From: Erwinia sp050410775
Lineage (GTDB): Bacteria; Pseudomonadota; Gammaproteobacteria; Enterobacterales; Enterobacteriaceae
Reading direction: 5' to 3' (one strand)
Assembly (NCBI RefSeq): GCF_050410775.1
Contig: NZ_CP191229.1
Length of the DNA: 64,000 nt
Shown here: one piece after another, positions 25,796 through 34,474 of the stretch
Position numbering within the stretch: the first letter of the stretch is position 1
How the letters are laid out: every line of letters begins with the position of its first letter
Position numbers and translations under genes: made by a program
Notes under the pieces: model-generated
What the model was told of the DNA's origin: nothing
What the model saw: the letters and a program-made list of their open reading frames with translations, nothing else
The model's database searches: none

Positions 25796-27511
25796 TTATT
25801 GCCAAAAATCGCGGGCCGGATCGAGGACCGGTTCGACAACGCCGGCACGGATGGTGAAGTCGCCAAAACCTTCCCCCGCCTCACGCTCCGTTGCCCAGCG
25901 TCCCAGCAATTCATCCAGGTGAGAAAGAATTTCATCTTCGGTGATATTTTCACGGTACATCCGCGGAATGCGTGTACCGGTGCGGTTACCGCCAAGATAG
26001 AGATTATAACGGCCCGGCGCTTTGCCAATCAGGCCGACCTCAGCCAGCAGCGCACGGCCACAGCCGTTTGGACAGCCGGTTACGCGCAGAACAATGTGCT
26101 CGTCGCCCACGCCGTGCCGGTGCATGGCTTCTTCCACGCGGGTGACGAAAGCGGGCAGGAAACGCTCGGCTTCCGCCATCGCCAGGGGACAGGTCGGGAA
26201 AGCAACGCAGGCCATAGAGTTTTCACGCTGGGCGGTCACGCTTTCCATCAGTCCGTGCTCGCGGGCCAGTGCTTCAATACGGGGTTTCTCCGCTTCCGGC
26301 ACGCCCGCCACGATCAGGTTCTGGTTGGCGGTCAGGCGGAAATCGCCCTGGTGGATTTTGGCAATTTCCGCCAGGCCGGTTTTCAACGGCCTTCCCGGAT
26401 AATCGAGCAGGCGCCCGTTCTCAATAAACAGCGTCAGGTGCCATTTCTCATCAATGCCTTTCACCCAGCCGAAGCGATCGCCACGGGTAGTGAATTCGTA
26501 AGGACGGATGGGTTCAAACCTGATGCCCGCACGGCGTTCAACCTCTTCTTTAAAGGTTTCGACGCCCACGCGTTCCAGGGTGTATTTGGTCTTGGCATTT
26601 TTACGATCGGTACGGTTGCCCCAATCGCGCTGGGTGGTCACCACCGCTTCTGCGACCGCCAGCGTTTTATCCAGCGGCAGGTAGCCAAACTCGCTGGCGG
26701 TACGGGCGTAGGTCGCTTTATTCCCATGCTCAATGGAGAGCCCGCCGCCAACCAGCAGGTTAAAGCCGATCAGCTTGCCGTTCTCGGCAATAGCGATGAA
26801 GTTCATGTCATTGGCATGCAGATCCACATCGTTATGCGGTGGCACGACGACGGTCGTTTTGAACTTACGCGGCAGATAGGTTTCGCCCAGGATCGGCTCT
26901 TCGTCGGTGGTGGCGACCTTCTCCTGATCCAGCCAGATTTCTGCGTAGGCGCGGGTCTGCGGCAACAGATGCTCGGAGAGCTTCTTCGCCCACTCGTAGG
27001 CTTCCTGATGCAGTTCGGACTCAACCGGGTTAGAGCTGCACAGCACGTTACGGTTGACGTCATTCGCGGTCGCCAGCGCGTCCAGCCCCACCGCATGCAG
27101 CATCTGGTGCGCGGGCTTGATATCGCCCTTCAGCAGGCCGTGATACTGAAACGTCTGGCGGTTGGTCAGACGGATGCTGCCGTAAATCGTATGCTCTTCC
27201 GCAAACTTATCCACGCTCAGCCACTGCTGGGGCGTCATAATGCCGCCCGGCAGGCGGCAGCGCAGCATCATGGCATGGCGCGGCTCCAGCTTCTGTTCCG
27301 CACGCTCGGCGCGGATGTCGCGGTCATCCTGCTGATACATGCCGTGAAAGCGGATCAGTAAAAAGTTATCGCCGTTAAAGCCGCCGGTCAGGCCGTCGTC
27401 CAGATCTTCCGTAATAGTGCCACGCAGATAGTTGCTCTGCTTTTTCAGGCGCTCGGCATCGCTCAGTTTGCCTTCAACCACCAGCGGGCCGGGATGTTTT
27501 TCGTTTGTCAT
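25796..27511 (-). CDS. cysI: Sulfite reductase hemoprotein beta subunit
   Basis: Reduces sulfite to sulfide with six electrons from CysJ, using coupled siroheme and a [4Fe-4S] cluster. 571 residues. Cluster cysteines are seen in CVAFPTCPLAMAEAE and CPNGCGR. The frame is open 41 codons further upstream, but MTNEKHPGPLVVEGKLSD at 27511 matches the family start. Lies 91 nt after cysJ. Confidence 0.97.
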   Translation of the reverse strand: MTNEKHPGPLVVEGKLSDAERLKKQSNYLRGTITEDLDDGLTGGFNGDNFLLIRFHGMYQQDDRDIRAERAEQKLEPRHAMMLRCRLPGGIMTPQQWLSVDKFAEEHTIYGSIRLTNRQTFQYHGLLKGDIKPAHQMLHAVGLDALATANDVNRNVLCSSNPVESELHQEAYEWAKKLSEHLLPQTRAYAEIWLDQEKVATTDEEPILGETYLPRKFKTTVVVPPHNDVDLHANDMNFIAIAENGKLIGFNLLVGGGLSIEHGNKATYARTASEFGYLPLDKTLAVAEAVVTTQRDWGNRTDRKNAKTKYTLERVGVETFKEEVERRAGIRFEPIRPYEFTTRGDRFGWVKGIDEKWHLTLFIENGRLLDYPGRPLKTGLAEIAKIHQGDFRLTANQNLIVAGVPEAEKPRIEALAREHGLMESVTAQRENSMACVAFPTCPLAMAEAERFLPAFVTRVEEAMHRHGVGDEHIVLRVTGCPNGCGRALLAEVGLIGKAPGRYNLYLGGNRTGTRIPRMYRENITEDEILSHLDELLGRWATEREAGEGFGDFTIRAGVVEPVLDPARDFWQ

Positions 27512-27602
27512 GAGGCTCTGTCTCTCAATTGTTCGTCTGTGCCGCTGGCGGTCAGTCCGCGCCAGCAGGGCAGCATGGTATGCAGTTCGGCTGGTGGAAG
27601 CC

Positions 27603-29402
27603 CTAGTACACGTCCCGCTGATAACGGCGCTCAATGCGCAGCTCGCTCAGGAATTCGTCGGCGGTCTCCCTGTCCATGCCGCCATACTCTGCGACCACAT
27701 CCAGCAGCGCATGCCCCACATCTTTCGCCATTCTGTTTGCGTCGCCGCAGACGTAGATGTGCGCGCCCTCATTAATCCAGCGCCAGACCTCCGCCCCGTT
27801 CGCGCGGATTTTGTCCTGCACATAAACTTTGTGCAGCTGATCGCGCGACCAGGCCAGATCGATACGGGTCAGCAGGCCATCTTTAACATAGCGCTGCCAC
27901 TCAACCTGGTAGAGAAAATCTTCCGTAAAGTGCGGATTGCCGAAGAAGAGCCAGTTCTTTCCGGCGGCACCGTCGTTATCACGCTGCTGCATAAAGGCGC
28001 GGAAAGGCGCAATGCCGGTGCCAGGACCGATCATGATGACCGGCGTTTCGGGGTTGGCGGGCAGGCGGAAATTATCGTTATGTTCGATAAATACGCGCAC
28101 TTCGCCATCTTCTTCAAGGCGATCGGCCAGATAGCTGGAGGCTCCCCCCGCCCGCGGACGGCCATCAATTTCATAGCGAACCGCGCCTACCGTAATATGG
28201 ACTTCGGTGTCACTTTCCGCCTGCGAAGAGGCAATGGAGTAGAGACGCGGCGTCAGCGGACGCAACAGTGCGATCAGCTGCTCCGGATTGAGTTCCACCG
28301 GGGCCTGGCGAACCATATCAACAATCGGCGTGTTCTGCGCATAGTACTGGAGTTTGGTTTTTTCACTGAGCAATGCCAGCAGTCGTTCATCACGGCAGAG
28401 ACGGCCATACTGCTCAACGATCTGCGGCGTATTGACCGTCAGTTCGAAATGCTTTTGCAGGGCTTCGCTCAGCGTCAGGTCGTTAACCTGTACGCTTTCA
28501 TCACCTTTCAGCCAGACCAGCCCGATCAGCTCTTCAACCAGAGCGGGATCGTTCTCATACCAGACGCCCAGCGCATCACCGGGGCGATAGCGCAGGCCGG
28601 AGTCGCCAAGATCGATTTCGATATGGCGCACGTCCTTATCGGAGTCGCGGCCGGTAATTTTCTGGTTAACCGCAAAGCTGGCGGTCAGCGGCGCTTCTTT
28701 GGTGTAGGGCGAACTGAACACTTCATTAACGCTGCCCGTCGCGTTAGCCAGCGCCTGCGCCGGCGAGGCATCCGGTACGCGGGCTTTCAGGATTTGTACA
28801 ATCTGCTTTCGCCACGCTTCAGCTTCAGCCGCATATTCAACGTCAGCATCCACACGGTCCAGCAGGCGCTCACCGCCCAGCTCGCCCAGCTTGCTGTCAA
28901 AGTCTTTGCCCGCCTGGCTGAAATATTCGTAAGAGGTGTCGCCAAGGCCGAATACCGCAAAGGCGGTGCCGTCGAGTTTTGGCGCTTTCTTCGACATCAG
29001 GAATTTATGCAGCGCCACGGCCTCTTCCGGCGGCTCGCCCTCTCCCTGCGTGGAGGTGACGACGATGAGCAGTTTTTCCTGCGCGATCTGCTTAAATTTG
29101 TAGTCGCCGGCGTTAACCAGATTAACGTTCAGCTTTTCAGCCAGCAGCTCATCGCGCAGCTGCTCGGCCAGACGGCGGGCGTTCCCCGTTTGGGAGGCGG
29201 AAAGCAGGGTTACCGAAGGTGCTTCAGCCTGAGCCGGTGCGGGCGTGGCGGCCGCGCCGGGGGTCTGATTGACCATGCCCCAGAAATAGCCGGAGAGCCA
29301 GGCCAGCTGGGTCGTCGAGAAATCACCGGTGGCCGCCTGCAAGCGGGCAAGCTGTTCCGGATTAAGCGGAAGCAGTGAACCTGGGGGTACCTGAGTCGTC
29401 AT
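27603..29402 (-). CDS. cysJ: Sulfite reductase flavoprotein alpha subunit
   Basis: Carries electrons from NADPH through FAD and FMN to CysI. 599 residues. N-terminal flavodoxin domain (LLSASQTGNARRLAEQL, FGLGDTSYEYF), central FAD domain (RLYSIASS), C-terminal NADPH domain (IGPGTGIAPFRAF, YVCGDANRMAKDV), ending RRYQRDVY. The ATG at 29402 (MTTQVPPGSLLPLNPEQ) matches E. coli; an in-frame start 33 codons upstream is ignored. First gene of cysJIH, divergent from queD. Confidence 0.97.
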   Translation of the reverse strand: MTTQVPPGSLLPLNPEQLARLQAATGDFSTTQLAWLSGYFWGMVNQTPGAAATPAPAQAEAPSVTLLSASQTGNARRLAEQLRDELLAEKLNVNLVNAGDYKFKQIAQEKLLIVVTSTQGEGEPPEEAVALHKFLMSKKAPKLDGTAFAVFGLGDTSYEYFSQAGKDFDSKLGELGGERLLDRVDADVEYAAEAEAWRKQIVQILKARVPDASPAQALANATGSVNEVFSSPYTKEAPLTASFAVNQKITGRDSDKDVRHIEIDLGDSGLRYRPGDALGVWYENDPALVEELIGLVWLKGDESVQVNDLTLSEALQKHFELTVNTPQIVEQYGRLCRDERLLALLSEKTKLQYYAQNTPIVDMVRQAPVELNPEQLIALLRPLTPRLYSIASSQAESDTEVHITVGAVRYEIDGRPRAGGASSYLADRLEEDGEVRVFIEHNDNFRLPANPETPVIMIGPGTGIAPFRAFMQQRDNDGAAGKNWLFFGNPHFTEDFLYQVEWQRYVKDGLLTRIDLAWSRDQLHKVYVQDKIRANGAEVWRWINEGAHIYVCGDANRMAKDVGHALLDVVAEYGGMDRETADEFLSELRIERRYQRDVY

Positions 29403-29710
29403 TACGTTGAAAGTTCCAGTATCGGGAGCCGGGCCGTCAAGACAGCATAGTAAGCGTAGGGTAACCACTCGCCTGATAACCCTTAAATAAGGGTTGGTCA
29501 TATTAAATAACCAAAAGAACTAAACGGTTTTCCGGGTAATACCTAGCGGGTAAACAGATTCATTATTAACTTATATATCAATCAATTATATTTTGAAGCA
29601 CTTTAACCTGCCGGGTGCCGCCCCTGCGGCGGGGGAAACGGATGCGTAAAAAAGGATTTTCCGGTAGACTTCGCCAGCTTTTTCCAGGAAATAAAGACTG
29701 AGACCGTCAT
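29403..29710. promoter_or_regulatory. cysJ-queD divergent intergenic region with an 18-nt palindrome
   Basis: The 308-bp region holds both promoters. At 29478-29495 there is a perfect palindrome AACCCTTA-AA-TAAGGGTT, 76-93 nt before the cysJ ATG; it could be a regulator site or a leader hairpin. The middle is AT-rich, as CysB-dependent promoters are, but CysB sites are too degenerate to place by eye. A GC-rich hairpin GCCGC-CCCT-GCGGC lies near 29620, on the queD side. Confidence 0.5.
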
Positions 29711-30070
29711 ATGGCTACCACGCTGTTTAAAGATTTTATGTTTGAGGCTGCACACCATCTGCCTAACGTTCCCGCTGGCCATAAATGCGGTCGTCTGCAC
29801 GGGCACTCCTTTCTGGTACGGCTCGAAATCACCGGCGAAGTGGATGCGCATACCGGCTGGATCATGGACTTTGCCGAGCTGAAAGCGGCTTTTAAGCCGG
29901 TGTACGACAGCCTGGATCACTATTACCTCAATGAGATCCCCGGCCTTGAAAATCCGACCAGCGAAGTGTTGGCGAAATGGATTTGGGATCGGATGAAACC
30001 GGCGCTGCCGCTGCTCAGCGCGGTGACGATCAAAGAAACCTGTACCGCTGGCTGCGTCTATAAAGGCTAA
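29711..30070 (+). CDS. queD: 6-carboxy-5,6,7,8-tetrahydropterin synthase QueD
   Basis: Second enzyme of queuosine synthesis, converting dihydroneopterin triphosphate to 6-carboxytetrahydropterin. 119 residues. Zinc histidines are in FEAAHHLPNV and RLHGHSF, the catalytic cysteine in HKCGRLHGH, and the C-terminal glutamate in VTIKETCTAGCVY. Queue partners queE (adjacent cluster) and queF (at 56 kb) are in this window; queC is not. Confidence 0.95.
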   Translation: MATTLFKDFMFEAAHHLPNVPAGHKCGRLHGHSFLVRLEITGEVDAHTGWIMDFAELKAAFKPVYDSLDHYYLNEIPGLENPTSEVLAKWIWDRMKPALPLLSAVTIKETCTAGCVYKG

Positions 30071-30079
30071 GCCCTCTTT

Positions 30080-30099
30080 GGATCGGCTCAGGCCGATCC
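30080..30099 (+). terminator. Stem-loop after queD
   Basis: Perfect 8-bp stem GGATCGGC / GCCGATCC with loop TCAG, 10 nt after the queD stop. Followed by CTCTCCCCC, not a strong U-tract, so termination may be partial. Confidence 0.55.
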
Positions 30100-30110
30100 G
30101 CTCTCCCCCG

Positions 30111-30144
30111 CTGTCATCTTACTGTCATCCCGCTTCACTACGTT
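30111..30144 (+). promoter_or_regulatory. PhoB box and -10 element of the exported pyrophosphatase gene
   Basis: Two direct repeats CTGTCAT (30111-30117 and 30122-30128) are separated by 4 bp, giving the 11-bp period of the Pho box consensus CTGTCAT-AWAW-CTGTCAY. A possible -10, TACGTT, begins at 30139, exactly 10 nt after the 18-bp box, the same spacing as in the E. coli phoA promoter. The start codon is 51 nt after the box. Both repeats are perfect in the CTGTCA core. Site read directly; PhoB dependence inferred. Confidence 0.8.
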
Positions 30145-30179
30145 GTTGGCTCCTTCATTAAAGATCAAGAGAATCAACA

Positions 30180-30791
30180 ATGAATCTGGTTAAAAAACTG
30201 ACGACTGCCGCCCTGCTTGTTGCCGCCTGTACCCAGGCCAGTGCCATGAATATTCTGGACTTCCCCCAGCCTGAAAATAATCCTGACGAATTCTATGCGC
30301 TGACGGAGATCCCGGCAGGCAGCATGATCAAATATGAAACTGACGCTGACACCGGCTTTATTGTGGCTGACCGCTTTCAGTCCATGCCGGTCGCCTACCC
30401 GGCGAACTATGGTTCCATCACGCAGTCTCTGGGTGGGGATAACGATCCGCTGGATGTGATCTTTTACACCCGCGCCCCGCTGGCGCCAGGCACGCTGATT
30501 AAGCTGCGTCCGGTTGGTGTGCTGAAGATGATCGATGGTGGGGAATCAGACGACAAGATCGTTGCCGTTCCGGCCAGCAAAATCGATCCAACGTATGATG
30601 ATATTCAGACGCTGGACGATCTGCCTAAGATGGAAATAAAACGCCTTGAAGCCTTTTTCCGCGTTTATAAGCAGCTGCCGGATGGCCGTAAAAAAGTTGA
30701 ACTGAACGGTTTTAGCGATGCCGCCGCCGCTAAAACCGAAATCAAATCCGCCTATGACGCCTGGAAAGCAAAATCGGGTAAGCCGCAGTAA
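30180..30791 (+). CDS. Exported family I inorganic pyrophosphatase (PhoB-box gene)
   Basis: Hydrolyses pyrophosphate to two phosphates. 203 residues: signal peptide MNLVKKLTTAALLVAACTQASA with an AxA-type cleavage site near residue 22, then a family I soluble pyrophosphatase domain with the signature GGDNDPLDVIFY (metal-binding aspartates), KYETD, YPANYGSI and a further KMIDGGESDDKI. E. coli Ppa is cytosolic, so the leader implies a periplasmic enzyme. A PhoB box lies upstream, pointing to use of external pyrophosphate during phosphate starvation. The stop abuts that of convergent queE with no base between. The start has only a weak AAGAGAA ribosome site. It is not part of the queuosine pathway. 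Confidence 0.88.
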   Translation: MNLVKKLTTAALLVAACTQASAMNILDFPQPENNPDEFYALTEIPAGSMIKYETDADTGFIVADRFQSMPVAYPANYGSITQSLGGDNDPLDVIFYTRAPLAPGTLIKLRPVGVLKMIDGGESDDKIVAVPASKIDPTYDDIQTLDDLPKMEIKRLEAFFRVYKQLPDGRKKVELNGFSDAAAAKTEIKSAYDAWKAKSGKPQ

Positions 30792-31463
30792 TCAGGCGAT
30801 ATTCAGGTATTTGTGCGTCTGCATCGACAGGCGCCAGTTGTATTTGATGCAGGTTTCGATACAGAGTCGGGTGGCGTCGTCTTTCTGACTGATCGGCTGT
30901 AGCGCAATAATCCGCGCCTTGTCATCTTCCAGCGTGTTCAGCAGCGCCTGTAGCGCCTCAATATCACGCTGACGGGCGACAGGGTGCTTCACTTCATCAG
31001 CGCGAACCAGCGCCTGATTCAGCACGTCATAACCGCCGCGCATATTCACTTTAGGGGAAACGGTCACCCAGGTTTTCTCACTACAGCGCACCTCGTGCGT
31101 GCCGCTGGTTTCAATCTGGCAGCTGAAGCCGTGCTGCTCCAGCGCCTGCGTGAGAGGAACCAGATCGTAGATAGCGGGCTCGCCGCCGGTGATGACCACG
31201 TGTCGTGCCGTCCAGCCGTGGCTGCGGATCGTCGTCAGCAGCGCCTCCGCATCCGCACTCCCCCAGGCGTCAGTTTCCACGGTTTTCAGCAGAATATCGC
31301 CCAGCGACGTCTCCCGATCGGCCAGCTTATCCCAGGTGTGTTTGGTGTCACACCAGCTACAGCCCACCGGGCATCCCTGCATGCGGATAAAAATTGCCGG
31401 CACGCCGGTATAAAACCCTTCGCCCTGCAACGTCTGGAACATTTCATTAATCGGGTACTGCAT
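30792..31463 (-). CDS. queE: 7-carboxy-7-deazaguanine synthase QueE
   Basis: Radical-SAM enzyme of queuosine synthesis, converting 6-carboxytetrahydropterin to 7-carboxy-7-deazaguanine. 223 residues as in E. coli. Cluster motif CPVGCSWC (CxxxCxxC) followed by DTKHTW, then VVITGGEPAIYDL and SPKVNMRGGYDVL. The ATG at 31463 is preferred over an in-frame GTG one codon upstream. Faces the pyrophosphatase gene, and the two stop codons are directly adjacent. Confidence 0.95.
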   Translation of the reverse strand: MQYPINEMFQTLQGEGFYTGVPAIFIRMQGCPVGCSWCDTKHTWDKLADRETSLGDILLKTVETDAWGSADAEALLTTIRSHGWTARHVVITGGEPAIYDLVPLTQALEQHGFSCQIETSGTHEVRCSEKTWVTVSPKVNMRGGYDVLNQALVRADEVKHPVARQRDIEALQALLNTLEDDKARIIALQPISQKDDATRLCIETCIKYNWRLSMQTHKYLNIA

Positions 31464-31656
31464 CACTTTCTCGACCGGGAGTTAAATTAAGGGCGCAGAG
31501 TATGGCAGATTGGCAGAGCATTACCAAATCGCTTTGTGCGCAGGCTGAAAGGGAAAAAGTGCCGGTCAGCCTGCAATTCTGCGCGGAGTGGATTGCTAGC
31601 AATCAGTAATCCACTATGCTGGCCACTCTCTATGTCACAGGATTAAGGGAACTACC

Positions 31657-33051
31657 GTGCACACTTCTGAACAAAGCCGCAGACACTTTCTTTCTCACAG
31701 CGCCAGAATAACGGCCGGAGGCGCGCTTCTCGCTTCTGGCATGGCGGGTGCCGCCGCCGACACCATCGTCAGCGAATCCACCTGCAAGGATGCGCGCCAG
31801 GTTACGTCCATTACGAAGCCGCACTATCAATTACGTAACGTTCGCCTGGAAGAAAGCTTTGAACGTGAGGGCGGGACGGTGGTCGCGACCAACACCGCGC
31901 TTTACGATCTGGAAATCAGTCAGGGTAAAATCATCGCCATCCAGCCGGTGAAAAACCGCGTCGCGCCCTCCCTCCCGGCCTTTGATGCTCAGGGATTGCT
32001 GCTGTTGCCTGCCACCCGTGATATGCATATTCATCTGGATAAAACCTTTTACGGCGGCCCATGGGAAGCGCCACGGCCCAGGAAAGGCAAAACCATTATG
32101 GATATGATCGCCCGCGAGCAGACGATCATTCCCCGGCTGCTGCCGGATTCCGTCCAGCATGCGGAAGCCCTGATCGCCCTCTTACAGGCGAAAGGCACCA
32201 CCGTTGCCCGCAGCCACTGCAATATCGACCCGGTCAGCGGGCTGCAAAGCCTGGCGCACTTACAGACGGCACTGCAAAAACATCAGCAGGATTTCAGCTG
32301 CGAAATCGTGGCCTTTCCCCAGCATGGCCTGCTGCATTCAAACGTGGACGCTCTGATGCGGGAAGCGATGCAGATGGGCGTTCAGTATGTCGGCGGGCTT
32401 GATCCCACCAGCGTAGACGGCGCAATGGAAAAGTCGCTAGATGCCATGTTCGCTATCGCGCTGGACACCCACAAAGGTGTGGATATTCATCTGCACGAAA
32501 GCACGCCCGCCGGTATCGCCGCCATTAAATATATGATTAAAACCGTGCAGCAGAATCCGCAGCTGAAAGGCAAAGTCACGCTAAGCCACGGCTTTGCCCT
32601 GTCGGTCATGCAAGGCGATGAGCTGAAAGAGGTGATTAACGGGCTGGCAGAACAACAATTCTCAGTGGCATCCACCGTCCCGATTGGCAAACGGTCAATG
32701 CCGCTGCCGCAGCTGAGTGAAAAAGGGATCTTTGTGATGACCGGCACCGACAGCGTTATCGATCACTGGTCGCCCTTTGGCACGGGCAGTATGCTGGAGA
32801 AAGCGAACCTGTACGCCCAGCTCTATGGCAACCCCGATGAGTATGGGCTTACCCGATCGCTGGCGATCGCCACCGGCAATATTTTGCCGCTCAGCGAGGC
32901 CGGAGAGCGTCAGTGGCCCGTGCTGAATGCAGATGCAGAGATGATGCTGGTCGCCGCCAGCTGTTCTGCCGAAGCGGTAGCCCGCGTGCCGGAGGTCATT
33001 GCCACATTCCATCAGGGCTGGCTGGTCGCAGGTACGGTGCAGAAAGCATAA
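31657..33051 (+). CDS. Tat-exported amidohydrolase, cytosine-deaminase-like
   Basis: 464-residue metal-dependent hydrolase of the amidohydrolase superfamily, nearest in motif layout to cytosine deaminase CodA. N-terminal twin-arginine signal SRRHFLSHSARITAGGALLASG with AGAAA, so probably folded and exported to the periplasm. Metal ligands read as His124 and His126 (MHIHLDKTF), His278 with candidate catalytic Glu281 (DIHLHES), His311 (LSHGF) and Asp365 (GTDSVIDHW, as GHDDVFDPW in CodA). GTG start at 31657 with AAGGGA. Stand-alone gene between queE and eno. Substrate unknown; CodA itself is cytosolic, so a different exported role is likely. Sure of the superfamily, not of the substrate. Confidence 0.85.
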   Translation: MHTSEQSRRHFLSHSARITAGGALLASGMAGAAADTIVSESTCKDARQVTSITKPHYQLRNVRLEESFEREGGTVVATNTALYDLEISQGKIIAIQPVKNRVAPSLPAFDAQGLLLLPATRDMHIHLDKTFYGGPWEAPRPRKGKTIMDMIAREQTIIPRLLPDSVQHAEALIALLQAKGTTVARSHCNIDPVSGLQSLAHLQTALQKHQQDFSCEIVAFPQHGLLHSNVDALMREAMQMGVQYVGGLDPTSVDGAMEKSLDAMFAIALDTHKGVDIHLHESTPAGIAAIKYMIKTVQQNPQLKGKVTLSHGFALSVMQGDELKEVINGLAEQQFSVASTVPIGKRSMPLPQLSEKGIFVMTGTDSVIDHWSPFGTGSMLEKANLYAQLYGNPDEYGLTRSLAIATGNILPLSEAGERQWPVLNADAEMMLVAASCSAEAVARVPEVIATFHQGWLVAGTVQKA

Positions 33052-33087
33052 AAAAAGCCAGGCCCGGATAATCCGGCGCCTGGCTTT
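33050..33087. terminator. Bidirectional terminator between amidohydrolase gene and eno
   Basis: Stem GCCAGGC / GCCTGGC (33057-33084) with an inner CCGGAT / ATCCGG pairing. Seven T follow on the minus strand (eno side) and TTTCTG on the plus strand. Confidence 0.85.
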
Positions 33088-33134
33088 CTGTCAGCGTGAA
33101 TTTTCAGGCCTTAACAGGCCGGAAGATCGGGCTG

Positions 33135-34430
33135 TTACTGACCTTTTACTTCTTTCAGGCCGTTGAATGGCGCACGGCTTCCCAGCGCTTCTTCGATGCG
33201 GATCAGCTGGTTGTATTTAGCAACGCGATCGGAACGGCTCATCGAGCCGGTTTTGATCTGGCCAGCCGCCGTACCTACCGCCAGATCGGCGATGGTGGCA
33301 TCTTCAGTTTCACCTGAACGGTGAGAGATCACGGCAGTATAGCCCGCGTCTTTCGCCATTTTGATCGCTGCCAGAGTCTCGGTCAGAGAACCGATCTGGT
33401 TGAATTTGATCAGAATGGAGTTCGCGATACCTTTGTCAATACCCTCTTTCAGGATTTTGGTGTTGGTCACGAACAGATCGTCACCCACCAGCTGGATTTT
33501 GTCGCCCAGCACTTTGGTCTGGTAAGCAAAACCATCCCAGTCAGATTCGTCCAGGCCATCTTCGATAGAGACGATTGGGTACTCTTTGGTCAGATCTTCC
33601 AGGAAGTGCGTGAACTCTTCTGAAGTGAACGCTTTGTTGCCTTCACCCGCCAGCACATATTTGCCGTCTTTGTAGAATTCAGAAGCTGCACAGTCCATCG
33701 CCAGGGTGATGTCTTTGCCCAGCTCATAGCCTGCTGCTTTTACCGCTTCAGCGATAACAGCCAGCGCTTCGGCGTTGGAACCCAGGTTTGGCGCGTAGCC
33801 GCCTTCGTCGCCTACTGCGGTGCCCATACCTTTGGACTTCAGCACTTTCGCCAGGGTGTGGAACACTTCAGAACCCATACGGATGGCTTCTTTCAGCGTT
33901 TTTGCGCCAACCGGCTGGATCATGAATTCCTGGATATCAACGTTGTTATCCGCGTGCTCGCCGCCGTTGATGATGTTCATCATTGGCAGAGGCATAGAGA
34001 ATTTGCCTGGGGTACCGTTCAGCTCAGCAATGTGCTCATACAGCGGCATGCCTTTAGCGGCCGCAGCGGCTTTGGCAGCCGCCAGAGAGACGGCCAGGAT
34101 GGCGTTAGCGCCGAACTTGGATTTGTTCTCAGTGCCGTCAAGATCGATCATGATCTTGTCGATGTTTGCCTGATCTTTCGCGTCCTTACCGGTTACCGCG
34201 TCAGCGATAGGACCGTTAACGGCGGCAACGGCTTTAGTAACGCCTTTGCCCAGGAAGCGCGATTTGTCACCGTCACGCAGTTCCAGCGCTTCGCGAGAGC
34301 CGGTAGAGGCGCCAGAAGGTGCCGCAGCCATACCGACGAAACCGCCTTCCAGATGCACTTCTGCTTCAACGGTTGGGTTTCCGCGAGAGTCGATGATTTC
34401 ACGACCGATGACTTTAACGATTTTGGACAT
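33135..34430 (-). CDS. eno: Enolase
   Basis: Converts 2-phosphoglycerate to phosphoenolpyruvate in glycolysis; also part of the RNA degradosome. 431 residues. Complete: MSKIVKVIGREIIDSRGNPTVEAEV, metal site segments SIEDGLDESDWDG and LVGDDLFVTN, catalytic lysine region ILIKFNQIGSLTETL and SHRSGETED. In the usual place after pyrG. Its substrate 2-phosphoglycerate is also the output of GarK encoded in the gar/gud locus of this window. Confidence 0.98.
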   Translation of the reverse strand: MSKIVKVIGREIIDSRGNPTVEAEVHLEGGFVGMAAAPSGASTGSREALELRDGDKSRFLGKGVTKAVAAVNGPIADAVTGKDAKDQANIDKIMIDLDGTENKSKFGANAILAVSLAAAKAAAAAKGMPLYEHIAELNGTPGKFSMPLPMMNIINGGEHADNNVDIQEFMIQPVGAKTLKEAIRMGSEVFHTLAKVLKSKGMGTAVGDEGGYAPNLGSNAEALAVIAEAVKAAGYELGKDITLAMDCAASEFYKDGKYVLAGEGNKAFTSEEFTHFLEDLTKEYPIVSIEDGLDESDWDGFAYQTKVLGDKIQLVGDDLFVTNTKILKEGIDKGIANSILIKFNQIGSLTETLAAIKMAKDAGYTAVISHRSGETEDATIADLAVGTAAGQIKTGSMSRSDRVAKYNQLIRIEEALGSRAPFNGLKEVKGQ

Positions 34431-34474
34431 TAGTTTTTCCTCAGTACAAGTTATCTATAAACTCAGACAAACAA

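Noticed and set aside
25799..27361. 520-codon open frame on the plus strand
   Set aside because: Exact antisense of cysI, with no recognisable protein.
27512..27634. N-terminal extension of cysI
   Set aside because: No counterpart in sulfite reductases; it occupies the cysJ-cysI gap.
27432..29378. 648-codon open frame on the plus strand
   Set aside because: Antisense of cysJ and the cysI start; cysJ has full conserved domains.
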